A stretch of 64,000 bases of DNA from Corynebacterium sp. Marseille-P3884 (GCF_017942225.1 NZ_JAGKSD010000004.1:114220-178219), one strand, 5' to 3'; shown: positions 1 through 9,446, counted from the stretch's first letter. A program made the numbers and translations. Notes: generated by a model not told the origin, from the sequence alone.

Positions 1-15
1 GGCGGAAGCGAAGGT

Positions 16-1689
16 GTGCTGGAGCGTGCAGGCATGGCCGTGTTCAAGGCTGCCACCATCCTGGTGAGCGCAGTTCTGGCACTCGCAGCTGGAACGGGAT
101 ACGCCCGCGCGGCGGAACTGACCCTGGATAGCGGGCACGTGGACGTCTTTCACGTCTCCGCTGACGGCGGGGACCTGAAGCTCGATCTCCGCGAGGATGT
201 CACCGGCCAGCACGTGACCCACGATCCGGCGGATGTGCTGCTCGAGGTCGGGGAGAACACGCGGACCGATGCGACTGCTGATGTCGCCGAGATCGGCGAG
301 AGTGGCTATCTGCTGCCGCAGACACAGGAATCCGACAAACTGTGGCCGGGTTGGGACACGAACGATGTGAAGTCGGGCGGATTCGATGCCGTTGATATCA
401 CGTTTGAAGAGGTCGACGGTCCGGGCGAGGTGTACCTGTTCCAAGAGAAGGGGTTCGGGGACGTCGCGTCCGTTCTCTCTGACGGTGAATTGACGCTGGG
501 GTCTGGCAGCGTCATCGAGCAGAGCGAACCGTCGCATGTCCACACCAACTGGCTGTTCACCGAGCCGGGCACGTACACGATGACGGTCAAGGCCGTCGCG
601 GACGATGCGGAATCGAACGAGGCGACCTACACCTGGCAGGTCAGCGAGGGCGATGGATCCGCAGATGATTCGGATTCCGACTCTGATAACGGAACATCCG
701 GCAGGGACCGCTCGGCCGCAGGGTTGAGCGACGGTGGTTCTGATTCATCGACGACGAAGACGACGGCGAAAAGCGCCGGAAAGACCGATTCTTCCACCAC
801 GAAATCGAAGACGGACAAGGGCACCACAGCTGGCGGCAATGGCAACGGCAACGGAGCCGGCGGCCAGCAAGCGCAGGGCGCTAACGGCGGAAGCAACGGA
901 GGCGGAAACGGAGAAGGCGGCGAGAAGTGCACCGCTGCTCTGGTCCCGCGGGTGAAAGACGACCGCACCTCGCCGGCATCGTGGAAGGACCCGGCGGGGC
1001 TGACTTTCGGCCTGGGTGATGCGGCGAAGGCACAGCTGCCGCAGGAGATCGGACCGGTCCCGGCGGGGGATGTCTGGATGATCGGCTCGGTGCAGCAGGC
1101 CGGTGTGCCGTGGCTGGGAGCGAATACCCAGGACGAGTCGCTGATCCAAAACACCACCGGCGAGGTGACCTGGGAGGTCACTGACTTCGAGGGTCCGGGA
1201 CCGATGACGGTATTCACCCAGGGTGGGCTCGGCCAGGTCGTGGGCGAGCAATGGTTCAGCGCAAGCAACGGCAAGGCACAAGGCAGCCACACTATCCCGG
1301 GCAACACGCACGTGCACCCGTCATGGGTCTTCGGAAAAGAGGGCACGTACAAGGTGACGGTGAAGCAGTCGGCGAAAACGAAGAGCGGCGAGACCGTGAG
1401 CGGTTCTGCCACGCTGACATTCGTCGTCGGAGGGAAGGGCAATGCAGATAGCGGCCACTTCGACTTCGGCGCGATTTATGACGCCAAGGGCAGCTGCTCT
1501 TCCGGCGGCGGTGGCGCCGCGGGTGGTGCTGGAGGAAGCTCGGGTAGCGCTGCTGCATCAGGCACTGCCGGTGGCAGTCTCGCGGACACCGGGATGTCGA
1601 TCATGACTGTGCCGTTCGCCATTCTGGGCATCGGTGTGCTGGTCTTCGGTGCGGGCATGATTCGGATCTCCCGGAAGTTGATTGGATGA
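16..1689 (+). CDS. Sortase-anchored surface protein with two choice-of-anchor M (anchored-repeat ABC transporter associated) domains
   Basis: Exported surface protein of the transporter-associated repeat family (TIGR03769/TIGR03773-like). An N-terminal signal peptide of about 30 residues is visible (hydrophobic core, then AxA-type site). Two repeat domains follow, each ending in the family motif H-x-H-x4-F-x3-G-x-Y (SHVHTNWLF...GTY near residue 174 and THVHPSWVF...GTY near 432). They are separated by a Ser/Thr/Gly-rich linker of about 90 residues. The C-terminus has LADTG, a hydrophobic helix and a basic tail, which fits cell-wall sorting by a sortase. The start is uncertain: GTG at 16 or ATG at 34, and the frame is open to the window edge, so the true N-terminus could lie upstream. 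The stop overlaps the next gene by 4 bases (ATGA), so it is the first visible gene of the operon. The repeats probably bind metal or a metal-bound ligand, which is inference. Confidence 0.85.
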   Translation: MLERAGMAVFKAATILVSAVLALAAGTGYARAAELTLDSGHVDVFHVSADGGDLKLDLREDVTGQHVTHDPADVLLEVGENTRTDATADVAEIGESGYLLPQTQESDKLWPGWDTNDVKSGGFDAVDITFEEVDGPGEVYLFQEKGFGDVASVLSDGELTLGSGSVIEQSEPSHVHTNWLFTEPGTYTMTVKAVADDAESNEATYTWQVSEGDGSADDSDSDSDNGTSGRDRSAAGLSDGGSDSSTTKTTAKSAGKTDSSTTKSKTDKGTTAGGNGNGNGAGGQQAQGANGGSNGGGNGEGGEKCTAALVPRVKDDRTSPASWKDPAGLTFGLGDAAKAQLPQEIGPVPAGDVWMIGSVQQAGVPWLGANTQDESLIQNTTGEVTWEVTDFEGPGPMTVFTQGGLGQVVGEQWFSASNGKAQGSHTIPGNTHVHPSWVFGKEGTYKVTVKQSAKTKSGETVSGSATLTFVVGGKGNADSGHFDFGAIYDAKGSCSSGGGGAAGGAGGSSGSAAASGTAGGSLADTGMSIMTVPFAILGIGVLVFGAGMIRISRKLIG

Positions 1690-3314
1690 GCAGACACGCC
1701 GCAGCGCGCGGTCTAGCCGCGCTGGGACTGGTGGCGGCACTCGCCGGGTGCAGTGGTCCGTCGACCGCGGCGGAGGACGCCGACGGTAAGGCGAAGGTCG
1801 TGGCCACGACCTCGATCCTGGCGGACATCGTCTCCCACGTCGCCGGGGATGCCGCGGATGTGACGGGGCTGATCCCGGCGGGGGCGGACGCGCACAGTTA
1901 CGAGTTGGGGCTGCGGGCCGTGCGCGATATCGCGTACGCCGATGCGGTGTTCACCAACGGGCTGTTGCTCGAGCCGCAGCAGTTACAGCGCACCGTCGAG
2001 AGCACCGTGCCGGAAAATGCGCCCGTCGTTCCTGTCGCTGAGCAGGCCCAGCGTCACGGCTTCCAGCCGCGCATGCTCGTGGAGGACGCCGGATTGGACG
2101 CGCCGTGGCTCGGCTTGCGCGTCGCAGCACCAGAGCAGGATTCAACCGGGGCGCCGGAGCAGAACCCACCAGCGGTGCCGAAAACCGCGGTGGCTGATAT
2201 TGCACTGAAGAAGCTCGAAGGCCCAGGCGACGCGGCCGCCTATATCGTGGGCACGTTCGGGACCCCGGAGTTGCTATTCAATTCCGCGGACGGCACCAAC
2301 GCGGATGATGCCACGACCCTTCCGGTGGATGCGCATACGCATGTCAGTTGGGCGTTCAGTAAACCGGGCATCTACAAGCTCACCATCGGCGCTGATGCGC
2401 GTGATGCGGTGGGCGAGCCGGCGACACCGCTGCAGGAGCAGACCTTCACCATTGCCGTCGGCGTGGATCCGCACACGGCGGTGCCAGGCGCGGAGGTGCT
2501 AGAGCACGGCCACGTGGACATCACCGCGGAGTTCGGCGCGGAACGCACTGGACGTCTGGCGCTGCTCGGCGATGCGCCGAAGAAGGATCAACGGGGTGTT
2601 ACGCAGTCCACACGCCACGAATACGACCCGGCCCGCACGGTCATCGCGGTGCCGAGCGCGACGCTCCAGGAGGTGCCCGCCGGGCGCGAGTACCGCTTCC
2701 TCGGCAACCCCGGCGACGAGACGTACCTGCTCCCGCAGGCAGTGCTGGGCAAACATGTGCACGGTGAATACGACCCGCATTTCTGGCACGACGTCGAAGC
2801 CGTGAAAGCAGTGGTCAAGGTGGTGCGCGACGAGCTGGGTGCTGCGGATCCACAGCACAGCGCGCAGTACAGCACCAACGCCGAGAACTACCTCGCCGAG
2901 CTGGATGATTTGCACGCGGAGATGAAGCGCACTTACGGCACGATCCCGCAGAGCAACCGCAATTTGGTCACCACGCACGACGGATACGGGTACCTCGCGG
3001 ACGCCTATGGGCTCACCCTCGCCGGGTATGTCAGCCCGAACCCGTCGGTGGAACCCAGTCCGCGCGATGTCATCGCGTTGACCCGCACGTTGGAGAACCT
3101 CAACGTCCCGGCGGTCTTCCTCGAGCCTGTCGCGCAGAGCCGCCCAGCGGAGCTGTCTGAGGTCGCCGGCCGTTTGGGGATCCAGGTGTGCACCATCCGC
3201 GGCGACGCGCTCGACCCGCCAGGGAAGGGCCCGGCGCAAACCTATATCGACTTCATGCGCAGCAATGCGCAATCGCTTTCCACGTGCCTCGCAAATGAAA
3301 GGAACAACTCATGA
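1686..3314 (+). CDS. Anchored-repeat-type ABC transporter, substrate-binding lipoprotein (ZnuA/TroA-like with inserted repeat domain)
   Basis: Solute-binding component of a cluster A-I (Zn/Mn-type) ABC importer. The signal peptide ends in the lipobox LAGC near residue 22, so the protein is predicted to be lipid-anchored outside the membrane. Residues about 35-120 match the first lobe (VATTSILADIVSHVAGD, with a His in DAHSYE). Residues about 130-360 are an insertion related to the choice-of-anchor M repeat (AHTHVSWAF...GIY). The second lobe resumes with DPHFWHD, TTHDGYGYLADAYGL and a FLEP motif, which carry the usual metal ligands. At 542 residues it is much longer than ordinary ZnuA proteins (about 300) because of this insertion, as is typical of TIGR03772. 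It overlaps both neighbours by 4 bases, indicating translational coupling. The metal ion cannot be decided from sequence. Confidence 0.9.
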   Translation: MSRHAAARGLAALGLVAALAGCSGPSTAAEDADGKAKVVATTSILADIVSHVAGDAADVTGLIPAGADAHSYELGLRAVRDIAYADAVFTNGLLLEPQQLQRTVESTVPENAPVVPVAEQAQRHGFQPRMLVEDAGLDAPWLGLRVAAPEQDSTGAPEQNPPAVPKTAVADIALKKLEGPGDAAAYIVGTFGTPELLFNSADGTNADDATTLPVDAHTHVSWAFSKPGIYKLTIGADARDAVGEPATPLQEQTFTIAVGVDPHTAVPGAEVLEHGHVDITAEFGAERTGRLALLGDAPKKDQRGVTQSTRHEYDPARTVIAVPSATLQEVPAGREYRFLGNPGDETYLLPQAVLGKHVHGEYDPHFWHDVEAVKAVVKVVRDELGAADPQHSAQYSTNAENYLAELDDLHAEMKRTYGTIPQSNRNLVTTHDGYGYLADAYGLTLAGYVSPNPSVEPSPRDVIALTRTLENLNVPAVFLEPVAQSRPAELSEVAGRLGIQVCTIRGDALDPPGKGPAQTYIDFMRSNAQSLSTCLANERNNS

Positions 3315-4312
3315 ATTTTCGCACCCACGCCCGCACCCGCATCGCAGCGTCCGTCCTCGCAGCAGGACTTTTCGGAGCATCGCTTATCGACGCCCCCTTG
3401 GCACTCTCCCAAGCCCCCGCCGATGACCCAGCTCTGCAGCAGACAGTGCAGGACGATGAGAAGATCGTGCCACTGGGGGAGAAGGCGGTGATCTCCGCCG
3501 GGCACGCGGACCTTGGCCCGCTGTACGTGGACGGGGAAATGACCTTCATGGTGCGCGATGATTCGCAGGTGCCGCCGGTGTGGCGCCATCTTGAGGATGT
3601 GGTTTTCGAGGTCTCCGATGAGGCGAAGCAGACGCTGCCGGAGGGTGAAGATTTCGACTTCACAGGCGCGAAGGCCGGAGACGAGGTGTGGGTGGTCCCG
3701 CAAAATGAGGTCCCCGGTGTGCCGTGGCTGGGGTGGAATACCCAGTCGCCGAAGGTGGTGGACACCACCGACCGCGGCGTCAGCCTGGAATTCGGCGGGC
3801 ATGAGGGCGAGGGCGATTTCTCCCTGTTCTTGCAGTCAGGTGGGTTCAGCGAGCCACAGCAGCTGTGGAATTCGCGCCTGAAGGGCAATCAGCCGATGTG
3901 GGTGGAGCTGAACACGCACACGCACGCCAACTGGGTGTTCACCAAGCCGGGGGTCCACCTCGTCGGTGCCCGCGCGGTGGTCAAAGACAAAGACGGAAAA
4001 GAACACGTCTCCGAGCAGGTCGTGCGCTTCGCAGTTGGTGAGGGCGCCGATGTGCAGGAGGCGGCCGCAGCGGAAATCGCAGGTCCCTGGCGCACAGCAG
4101 AAGGCGAAGGCGGCAGCGACGCGGAGAAGAGCGGTGACAAGGGGGAGCAGGGCGACGTCGATAAGCAAGACGGCGCAATCTCTCCCGTGCTGTGGGTGCT
4201 CGGCGGGCTCGCTGTTGCGGCACTCGTCGTGGGCGCGTTGAGCTTCGTCTGGCTGCGTCGTGCGCGCGCGGAGCGGGATGAAGCGGCGGCATCGATCGGC
4301 AGGGATGCCTAA
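3311..4312 (+). CDS. Membrane-anchored choice-of-anchor M domain protein of the anchored-repeat transporter operon
   Basis: Secreted, membrane-tethered protein of 333 residues with one copy of the transporter-associated repeat. A signal peptide covers residues about 1-38. The repeat domain runs over about 55-240 and includes VPGVPWLGWNTQ and the motif THTHANWVF...GVH near residue 199. An acidic/Gly linker follows, then a single TM helix near residues 291-315 with a short basic/acidic cytoplasmic tail. No sortase motif is visible, so it is probably retained in the cytoplasmic membrane. ATG 3311 overlaps the upstream stop by 4 bases and its own stop overlaps the ATPase start (TAATG). Its place between the binding protein and the ATPase suggests it acts with the transporter as an accessory receptor. 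Confidence 0.85.
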   Translation: MNFRTHARTRIAASVLAAGLFGASLIDAPLALSQAPADDPALQQTVQDDEKIVPLGEKAVISAGHADLGPLYVDGEMTFMVRDDSQVPPVWRHLEDVVFEVSDEAKQTLPEGEDFDFTGAKAGDEVWVVPQNEVPGVPWLGWNTQSPKVVDTTDRGVSLEFGGHEGEGDFSLFLQSGGFSEPQQLWNSRLKGNQPMWVELNTHTHANWVFTKPGVHLVGARAVVKDKDGKEHVSEQVVRFAVGEGADVQEAAAAEIAGPWRTAEGEGGSDAEKSGDKGEQGDVDKQDGAISPVLWVLGGLAVAALVVGALSFVWLRRARAERDEAAASIGRDA

Positions 4313-5127
4313 TGCGGCACTGCCTGCAAGACCCGGTCGTGACGGCGCACGGCGTGAGCGTCGACTACGGCACGCTGACGGTATTCGAAGGCGTTGACCT
4401 GACGGTGCACGCCGGCGAATTCGTTGGTCTGCTCGGTCCGAACGGTGCGGGAAAGACGACGCTGCTGCGTGCCCTTCTCGGGCTGATCCCGGCCCGCGCC
4501 GGGGCCGTCGAGATCGCGGAGCGCACCGGCAAAGCGGCCCGCCGTGCGGTGGGCTACGTCCCGCAACGGCACTCTGTGGCCTGGGATTTTCCCATCGACG
4601 TCTATTCGATGGTGCTTGGCGGGCGGCTGAGCCTCCGCCCGTGGTGGCGTCCCGCTGGCCGCACGGACCACATCGCGGCTGCGAAAGCTATCGAGCAAGT
4701 CGGGCTGTGGGATTTGCGCGACCGTCCCGTGGGCAAACTCTCCGGCGGGCAGCGTCAGCGCGTGCTCGTCGCCCGCGCACTCAGCCGCGAGCCGAAGCTT
4801 TTGCTTCTCGACGAACCGTTCACCGGCCTCGACATTCCCACCACCGAGCAGCTCCTCGCGCTGTTCCGCGAACTGGTGGACGGGGAAGTCGCTGTGGTGA
4901 TGTCCACGCACAATATCGCCGAAGCTGTGTACTCCTGCGACCGTCTCGTGTTGTTCAACCGCGGCATCGTGGCTGACGGCAGCCCCTCGTGCCTGGCGGA
5001 CCCGGAGCCGTGGTCGGAAGCATTCGGCGTGGATAAGGATTCGCGTTGGCTCGCCGGAATCGGGCTCGATTTCGATGCGAAAGAGACCCCCAGCCGCCAC
5101 GCTGTGCAGGGAGGTGCCCATGCCTGA
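4312..5127 (+). CDS. Anchored-repeat-type ABC transporter, ATP-binding subunit
   Basis: Cytoplasmic ATPase of the metal-type importer (TIGR03771-like, 271 residues). All ABC motifs are visible: Walker A GPNGAGKT at about residues 43-50, a Q-loop in GYVPQR, signature LSGGQ near 145, Walker B LLLLDEP near 165, and the switch His in STHN near 200. Its start overlaps the preceding stop by one base (TAATG) and its stop overlaps the permease start by 8 bases, so the core subunits are translated as a coupled unit. It energises the permease encoded just downstream. Homology to Zn/Mn-family ATPases is clear; the exact ion is not. Confidence 0.95.
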   Translation: MRHCLQDPVVTAHGVSVDYGTLTVFEGVDLTVHAGEFVGLLGPNGAGKTTLLRALLGLIPARAGAVEIAERTGKAARRAVGYVPQRHSVAWDFPIDVYSMVLGGRLSLRPWWRPAGRTDHIAAAKAIEQVGLWDLRDRPVGKLSGGQRQRVLVARALSREPKLLLLDEPFTGLDIPTTEQLLALFRELVDGEVAVVMSTHNIAEAVYSCDRLVLFNRGIVADGSPSCLADPEPWSEAFGVDKDSRWLAGIGLDFDAKETPSRHAVQGGAHA

Positions 5128-6022
5128 GATCAGTTTCTGGCAATTCCTGATGGACCTAGCCAACCCGCAGCTGAGCTTCCTGCCGCGCGCACTCATTGTG
5201 GCGGTGATCGCCTCGGTGGTGTGCGCGGTGGTGGGCTGCTACGTGGTCCTGCGCGGCATGGCGTTCATTGGCGATGCCGTCGCGCACGCCGTGTTCCCGG
5301 GCCTCGCGGTGGCATTCGCTCTGCAGGCCTCAGTGTTGCTCGGCGGTGCTGTCGCGGGCATGGTGGTTGCGGTCTTGATCGCGGTGTTCTCACAGCGCGA
5401 AAGGGTGAAAGAAGACACCGTGATCGGCATTTTCTTCGCCGCCGCTTTCGCGCTCGGCCTGGTCATCATCTCCCGGGTGGAGGGCTATACCGCCTCGTTG
5501 ACCTCCTTCTTGTTCGGCTCGCTGACCGGTGTGTCCACGAGCGATATGTGGGTCTCCTTGGCTGCCGGAACACTCGTGGTGGCGCTGATCATCGGGCTGC
5601 GGCCGTGGCTGACTGCGGTGAGCCTCGACCGGGAGACCGCCCGCTCCATGAACCTGCCCGTACTTGCGCTAGACCTGCTGCTGTACCTCGCCGTGACTAC
5701 GGCGGTGGTGATCTCGGTGCGCACGATCGGCAATATTCTCGTCGTCGCCCTACTGGTCACCCCGGCTGCGATCGCCCGGATGTACACCGACAAGCTCGGC
5801 GTGATGATGGCGCTCGCCGCCGGCGCCGGGATCACCGGCTCCGTGCTCGGCGTGTGGCTGTCGTGGGCGTATGACACCCCGACCGGCGCCACTGTCGTGC
5901 TGTGCCTGACCGTGATCTTCGTTCTCAGCTGGCTGTTCGCGCCGCAGCAAGGCCTTGTCACCGAACGGATTCGCAACCGCGCACCGAAAGAAAGGACGAA
6001 CGTCGATGCAGTTTCTCGTTGA
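5120..6022 (+). CDS. Anchored-repeat-type ABC transporter, permease subunit (ABC-3 family)
   Basis: Integral membrane permease of the ABC-3/ZnuB family (TIGR03770-like), 300 residues with about eight hydrophobic helices. The family-typical segment VLRGMAFIGDAVAHAVFPGLA appears in the first third. The start is ATG 5120, preceded by the Shine-Dalgarno sequence GGAGGTG at 5110-5116. A longer reading frame from 5075 is less likely because it lacks a good ribosome site and would overlap the ATPase gene further. The C-terminus overlaps the next gene by 17 bases. Together with the binding protein at 1686 and the ATPase at 4312 it completes a standard importer. Confidence 0.93.
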   Translation: MPEISFWQFLMDLANPQLSFLPRALIVAVIASVVCAVVGCYVVLRGMAFIGDAVAHAVFPGLAVAFALQASVLLGGAVAGMVVAVLIAVFSQRERVKEDTVIGIFFAAAFALGLVIISRVEGYTASLTSFLFGSLTGVSTSDMWVSLAAGTLVVALIIGLRPWLTAVSLDRETARSMNLPVLALDLLLYLAVTTAVVISVRTIGNILVVALLVTPAAIARMYTDKLGVMMALAAGAGITGSVLGVWLSWAYDTPTGATVVLCLTVIFVLSWLFAPQQGLVTERIRNRAPKERTNVDAVSR

Positions 6023-8615
6023 TACCTCTTCTCTCCGTCGCGCGGTCGCCGTGGCTGCTGCCGGATTCCTCGCAGTGGGCAGCGGTGCACTTGCGGCCCC
6101 CGCGGCGTCTGCGGCTGATAAAGCCGACGATGCAGGAAAACCTGATAAGCCTGCCGCGGCGAGCGACAGTCATGTCCCGGGCGATGCCGGTTTCGGCGTG
6201 GATCTGCCAGCGGACACGACAATGACCACGCAGGACGGCAAAGAGGTCGAGCACCCCTGCGCCGGCAGGAAGTTGGCGTACCACTCTCACGTCGACGGCT
6301 TGTACGGCACCCGCGACGCGGACCAGAACCTCGCAGTGATGGCTGTCGACGGCCAGGCCGTCGTACCCATGGACGACCTCTGCTTCCGCCTCGCCCCCGA
6401 TGCGGACCCCGACGGCAAGGAACTGAGCCGCATCGCAGTTCCGGATTCGAAGGATTTGTCTTTCCTCGGCGAGCCGGGCTCGCTGATCTGGTCTGCCCCG
6501 CAGGCGGTGGACTTCACCGATAATTGGCGCCCGATCTGGTCAGGACTGGGTGCGTTCGACCCGAACCACGAGATCGACGGCAAGGTGCCGAACAGTTTCA
6601 CGGACGACACGATGCACTTCGACCTCAAGGAATTCTCGGGCCCCGGGGAGATGAATATCTTCTTCGGCGGTTCCGGCGGCGACGGCGATGTCGAGCACGT
6701 GTTCAACAGTGCAGACGACAGCAAGCACACCATCGACTACGAGGTGGGCGCACACGGCCACTTCAACTGGACGTTCACCAAGCCTGGCATCTACGCCATC
6801 ACGTGGCAGGGCCGCGCCGAACTCGAAGACGGGACACAGGAGCTGACTGAGCCCGTCACCCAGTACTGGCTCGTCGGTTCCGATGAGGAAGTCGGCTTAC
6901 CGAAGGACACCACGAAGGAGCTCCGCCCCATCACCAAGCCCGCCGGCGAAGGCACCACACCGCAAGACCCCGGGGAGCCCCCGGCAGGCGGCGAGGATCC
7001 TGCGCCCGAAAACCCTGGCACCTCGCCGGAGGGCGACGAGAAATGCCATGCATCCCGGGCGCTCGCCGGCAAGCCCGACACCTTCATCTCCGAGGGACAC
7101 CTCGACATCGCGCTCGCCGGTGGCGGGGAGGAGCCGTTGTCATTCACGCTTCGCGACGGATCGACACCGAGCAATACAGTGTCGCGCCCCAGCGGATCTT
7201 TCGCCCTTGAAGTTCCGGATGCCGCGAAGGCGAACCCGAAGGGGACAATCCGCGACGCGCTGCCTGGCAAACCTGAAACACTGTGGGCACTGCCGCAGTC
7301 GCAGAAAAAAGGCCTGCCGTGGCCGGGCTTTTCCACCGAGCACCTCGCGCCGAGCGTCTTGAAGGCGGGCAGCACGGTGGAGGTGTCCATCAACGACTTC
7401 ACGGGCCCGGGCCGCATGCTGGCCTGGCACGAGTCCTTGACGGGCCTGAAGATCGAGTTGGATTCCGGCAACCGCGACCGGAAACTGACGTACCCGATGA
7501 ACGCCCACGACCACTTGGCCTACGGTTTTGACGCACCGGGCTACTACACGATCCAGTACCGGGTGACGGGCAAGACCGCGGACGGCACCGATATCGATGA
7601 GACCATCGACGTACCCTTCCTTGTCGGCGACGAGACTATCGCCGACGCACGCAAGGCCAAGGAGGCCGGATACTCCGACCTCGGCGACGCCGATGCGTGT
7701 GACGGATCAGCAGAACCCGGCGGTTCTGACGGCCCCGACACCACCCCTGACGATCCCGACGACTCCACCGGCGGCAGTAACGGCAAGAACCCGTGGACGC
7801 CCAAGGACATCGGGATGGTCGAAAACGAAGTGAAGAAATTCGGCAAAAAGCTCGACGCCAGCCTGCGCGCCATCGAAGAGCAGAACGAGAGAAACAAAGC
7901 CGACAAAGCTAAATCTGACAAAGCCAAAGCCGACAGAGCCAAAGGCGACAGAGCCAAGAAAGAACCGCGCGACACAAGCACCAGTAAAAAACCGGCCAAG
8001 AAATCCGGTGGCACAGCCAACAACACCGCCGGCGATAGCACGCGCAACAGCACCGACGCCAGGACAGAGCTGAACCGAGTGCCCGCACCCGCGATGACCG
8101 ATGCCGACGGCGGCACGCCCGCATCGACGGACCTCACCGCAGCCAGCGGGGGAGGAACCAGCGGAGGAAGCACTGGAGGAACCAGTGGAGGAACCAGTAG
8201 CTCTGCCCAGGGCAATACCGTCGCGCAGCCGGCGGCGGCGAGCGCACAAAACGTTGGCGGCACCTCCAGCGCTGACAACGAAAGCAGCGAAGGCAGCGAA
8301 GACAGCGCAGAAAACGCGGAGAGCGAAGACGGCGCAACGGATAACGCCGAACCGGCGGGCGAGGAATCGTCGCCGATCCGCTCGTCGATCGACGGGGACA
8401 ACCTCGAGTACATGGACGAAGACGGTGAGGGCGCCGCGGAGGAGCAGCCGACGAACGTCGATGGGGCGGGGGCGCTCGCCTCGCTCACCGCGGGCGGATT
8501 CTGGTCCGGTTTGGCCCTGGGGATCGGCGTGATGGCGCTCATCGGTGGCATCGTTCTCTTCGACGCTGCTCGGCGCATGATCAAGGATTTGGAGAAATCC
8601 AAGGGGCCACGTTAA
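6006..8615 (+). CDS. Large membrane-anchored surface protein with two choice-of-anchor M domains
   Basis: Secreted 869-residue protein that closes the transporter operon. Start ATG 6006 is supported by a GAAAGGAC ribosome site at about 5990; an upstream in-frame start at 5955 would run deep into the permease gene. It has a signal peptide (about residues 1-36) and two repeat domains carrying the His motif (AHGHFNWTF...GIY near residue 249, AHDHLAYGF...GYY near 500). A Lys/Ala/Asp-rich helical stretch lies near 630-660, then long Ser/Gly/Glu-rich disordered segments. A C-terminal TM helix sits near 835-858 with a short basic tail. No LPXTG-like motif precedes the TM helix. The disordered stalk presumably spans the cell wall. 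It is homologous to the surface proteins at 16 and 3311. Confidence 0.85.
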   Translation: MQFLVDTSSLRRAVAVAAAGFLAVGSGALAAPAASAADKADDAGKPDKPAAASDSHVPGDAGFGVDLPADTTMTTQDGKEVEHPCAGRKLAYHSHVDGLYGTRDADQNLAVMAVDGQAVVPMDDLCFRLAPDADPDGKELSRIAVPDSKDLSFLGEPGSLIWSAPQAVDFTDNWRPIWSGLGAFDPNHEIDGKVPNSFTDDTMHFDLKEFSGPGEMNIFFGGSGGDGDVEHVFNSADDSKHTIDYEVGAHGHFNWTFTKPGIYAITWQGRAELEDGTQELTEPVTQYWLVGSDEEVGLPKDTTKELRPITKPAGEGTTPQDPGEPPAGGEDPAPENPGTSPEGDEKCHASRALAGKPDTFISEGHLDIALAGGGEEPLSFTLRDGSTPSNTVSRPSGSFALEVPDAAKANPKGTIRDALPGKPETLWALPQSQKKGLPWPGFSTEHLAPSVLKAGSTVEVSINDFTGPGRMLAWHESLTGLKIELDSGNRDRKLTYPMNAHDHLAYGFDAPGYYTIQYRVTGKTADGTDIDETIDVPFLVGDETIADARKAKEAGYSDLGDADACDGSAEPGGSDGPDTTPDDPDDSTGGSNGKNPWTPKDIGMVENEVKKFGKKLDASLRAIEEQNERNKADKAKSDKAKADRAKGDRAKKEPRDTSTSKKPAKKSGGTANNTAGDSTRNSTDARTELNRVPAPAMTDADGGTPASTDLTAASGGGTSGGSTGGTSGGTSSSAQGNTVAQPAAASAQNVGGTSSADNESSEGSEDSAENAESEDGATDNAEPAGEESSPIRSSIDGDNLEYMDEDGEGAAEEQPTNVDGAGALASLTAGGFWSGLALGIGVMALIGGIVLFDAARRMIKDLEKSKGPR
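7896..7957 (+). repeat. Short tandem repeats coding for Lys/Ala/Asp-rich helix
   Basis: Degenerate repeats of about 15-18 bases (GACAAAGC / GACAGAGCC units) encode alternating K-A-D-K/R-A-K units inside the surface protein at 6006. They are likely to vary in number between strains; the variation is inference. Confidence 0.5.
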
Positions 8616-8854
8616 AGTAACCAACCGAAGTTTGAACGGGAGAAATCCCGAGCTCAAGTTTCACCGAAGACCGTCGGTCACTCAACCGGAGACACTCCGG
8701 AAGAGTCGAAGGAATCCCCCCAGGGATCGGCCCACGCAGGAGAAACGTGGCATTCCTCCGCGCTTTAAGCGCTTGTGCCTCGTGCTTCTGCACGGGGCAA
8801 TTTTCATTGCTCCGGGCGGACAAGACATGAAGTAATGGGAAGGAGGCGTGTGTC
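8616..8854 (+). ncRNA. rplJ (L10) mRNA leader
   Basis: The 239-base gap before rplJ carries extensive complementarity, for example GGAATCCCCCC near 8710-8720 facing GGCATTCCTCC at about 8750-8760, as expected of the autoregulatory L10 leader in which the L10-L7/L12 complex binds a kink-turn. An attenuator-like hairpin lies at 8776-8799. A weak promoter candidate with 17-base spacing (TTGGAG 8589, TTAAAG 8612) lies at the end of the upstream gene, so the leader boundaries are approximate. Confidence 0.6.
8776..8804 (+). terminator. Attenuator-like intrinsic terminator in the rplJ leader
   Basis: Nine-base-pair stem TGCCTCGTG (8776-8784) / CACGGGGCA (8791-8799) with a 6-base loop, followed by ATTTTCATT. 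It lies about 50 bases upstream of rplJ and could terminate transcription conditionally as part of L10 autoregulation. Confidence 0.6.
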
Positions 8855-9376
8855 ATGGCAAACCCGAAGAACACGGCTGAGCTTGCTGCCTTGAAGGAGA
8901 AATTCGAGGGCGCTAGCTCTGTCTTCCTCACCGAGTACCGCGGCCTGACCGTGGGTCAGCTGCAGGAGCTGCGCGGTGAGCTCGGTTTTGACGTTGAACT
9001 GCACGTCGCCAAGAACACCCTCGTGAGGATCGCTGCCAACGAGCACGGCATCGAGGGTCTCGATGATCTTCTGACCGGCCCGACCGCCGTCGCTTTCATC
9101 AAGGGCGATGCAACGGTCGACGCCGCGAAGGTCATGAAGAAGTTCGCCAAGGATAACGAGATGTTCGTTATCAAGGGCGGCTACATGGACGGTAATGCCC
9201 TCGACGCAGCCCAGGTTGCTGCTGTCGCGGACATGGACAACCGCGAGACCACTCTTTCCAAGCTCGCCGGCGCATTCCAGGGTTCTCTGGCGAAGGCTGC
9301 TGGCCTGTTCCAGGCTCCGGCATCCAAGACGGCACGACTCGTTGCCGCACTGCAGGACAAGCAGGAAGCCGCTTAA
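8855..9376 (+). CDS. rplJ: 50S ribosomal protein L10
   Basis: Ribosomal stalk-base protein (uL10), 173 residues, the usual actinobacterial length. The N-terminus has the conserved KFEGASSVFLTEYRGLTVGQL stretch for rRNA binding, and the Ala-rich C-terminal helix provides the L7/L12 docking site. ATG 8855 is preceded by a strong AAGGAGG ribosome site at about 8840. It is followed after 70 bases by rplL, with which it forms the stalk operon. In most relatives rpoB follows soon after; here a 28-kb accessory island intervenes. Confidence 0.98.
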   Translation: MANPKNTAELAALKEKFEGASSVFLTEYRGLTVGQLQELRGELGFDVELHVAKNTLVRIAANEHGIEGLDDLLTGPTAVAFIKGDATVDAAKVMKKFAKDNEMFVIKGGYMDGNALDAAQVAAVADMDNRETTLSKLAGAFQGSLAKAAGLFQAPASKTARLVAALQDKQEAA

Positions 9377-9446
9377 GGCGACTTCCACCACTAGTACGCA
9401 CACCAAACATCTGGCCGCATAAGGCCACTACAGAAAGGAAGCCACC

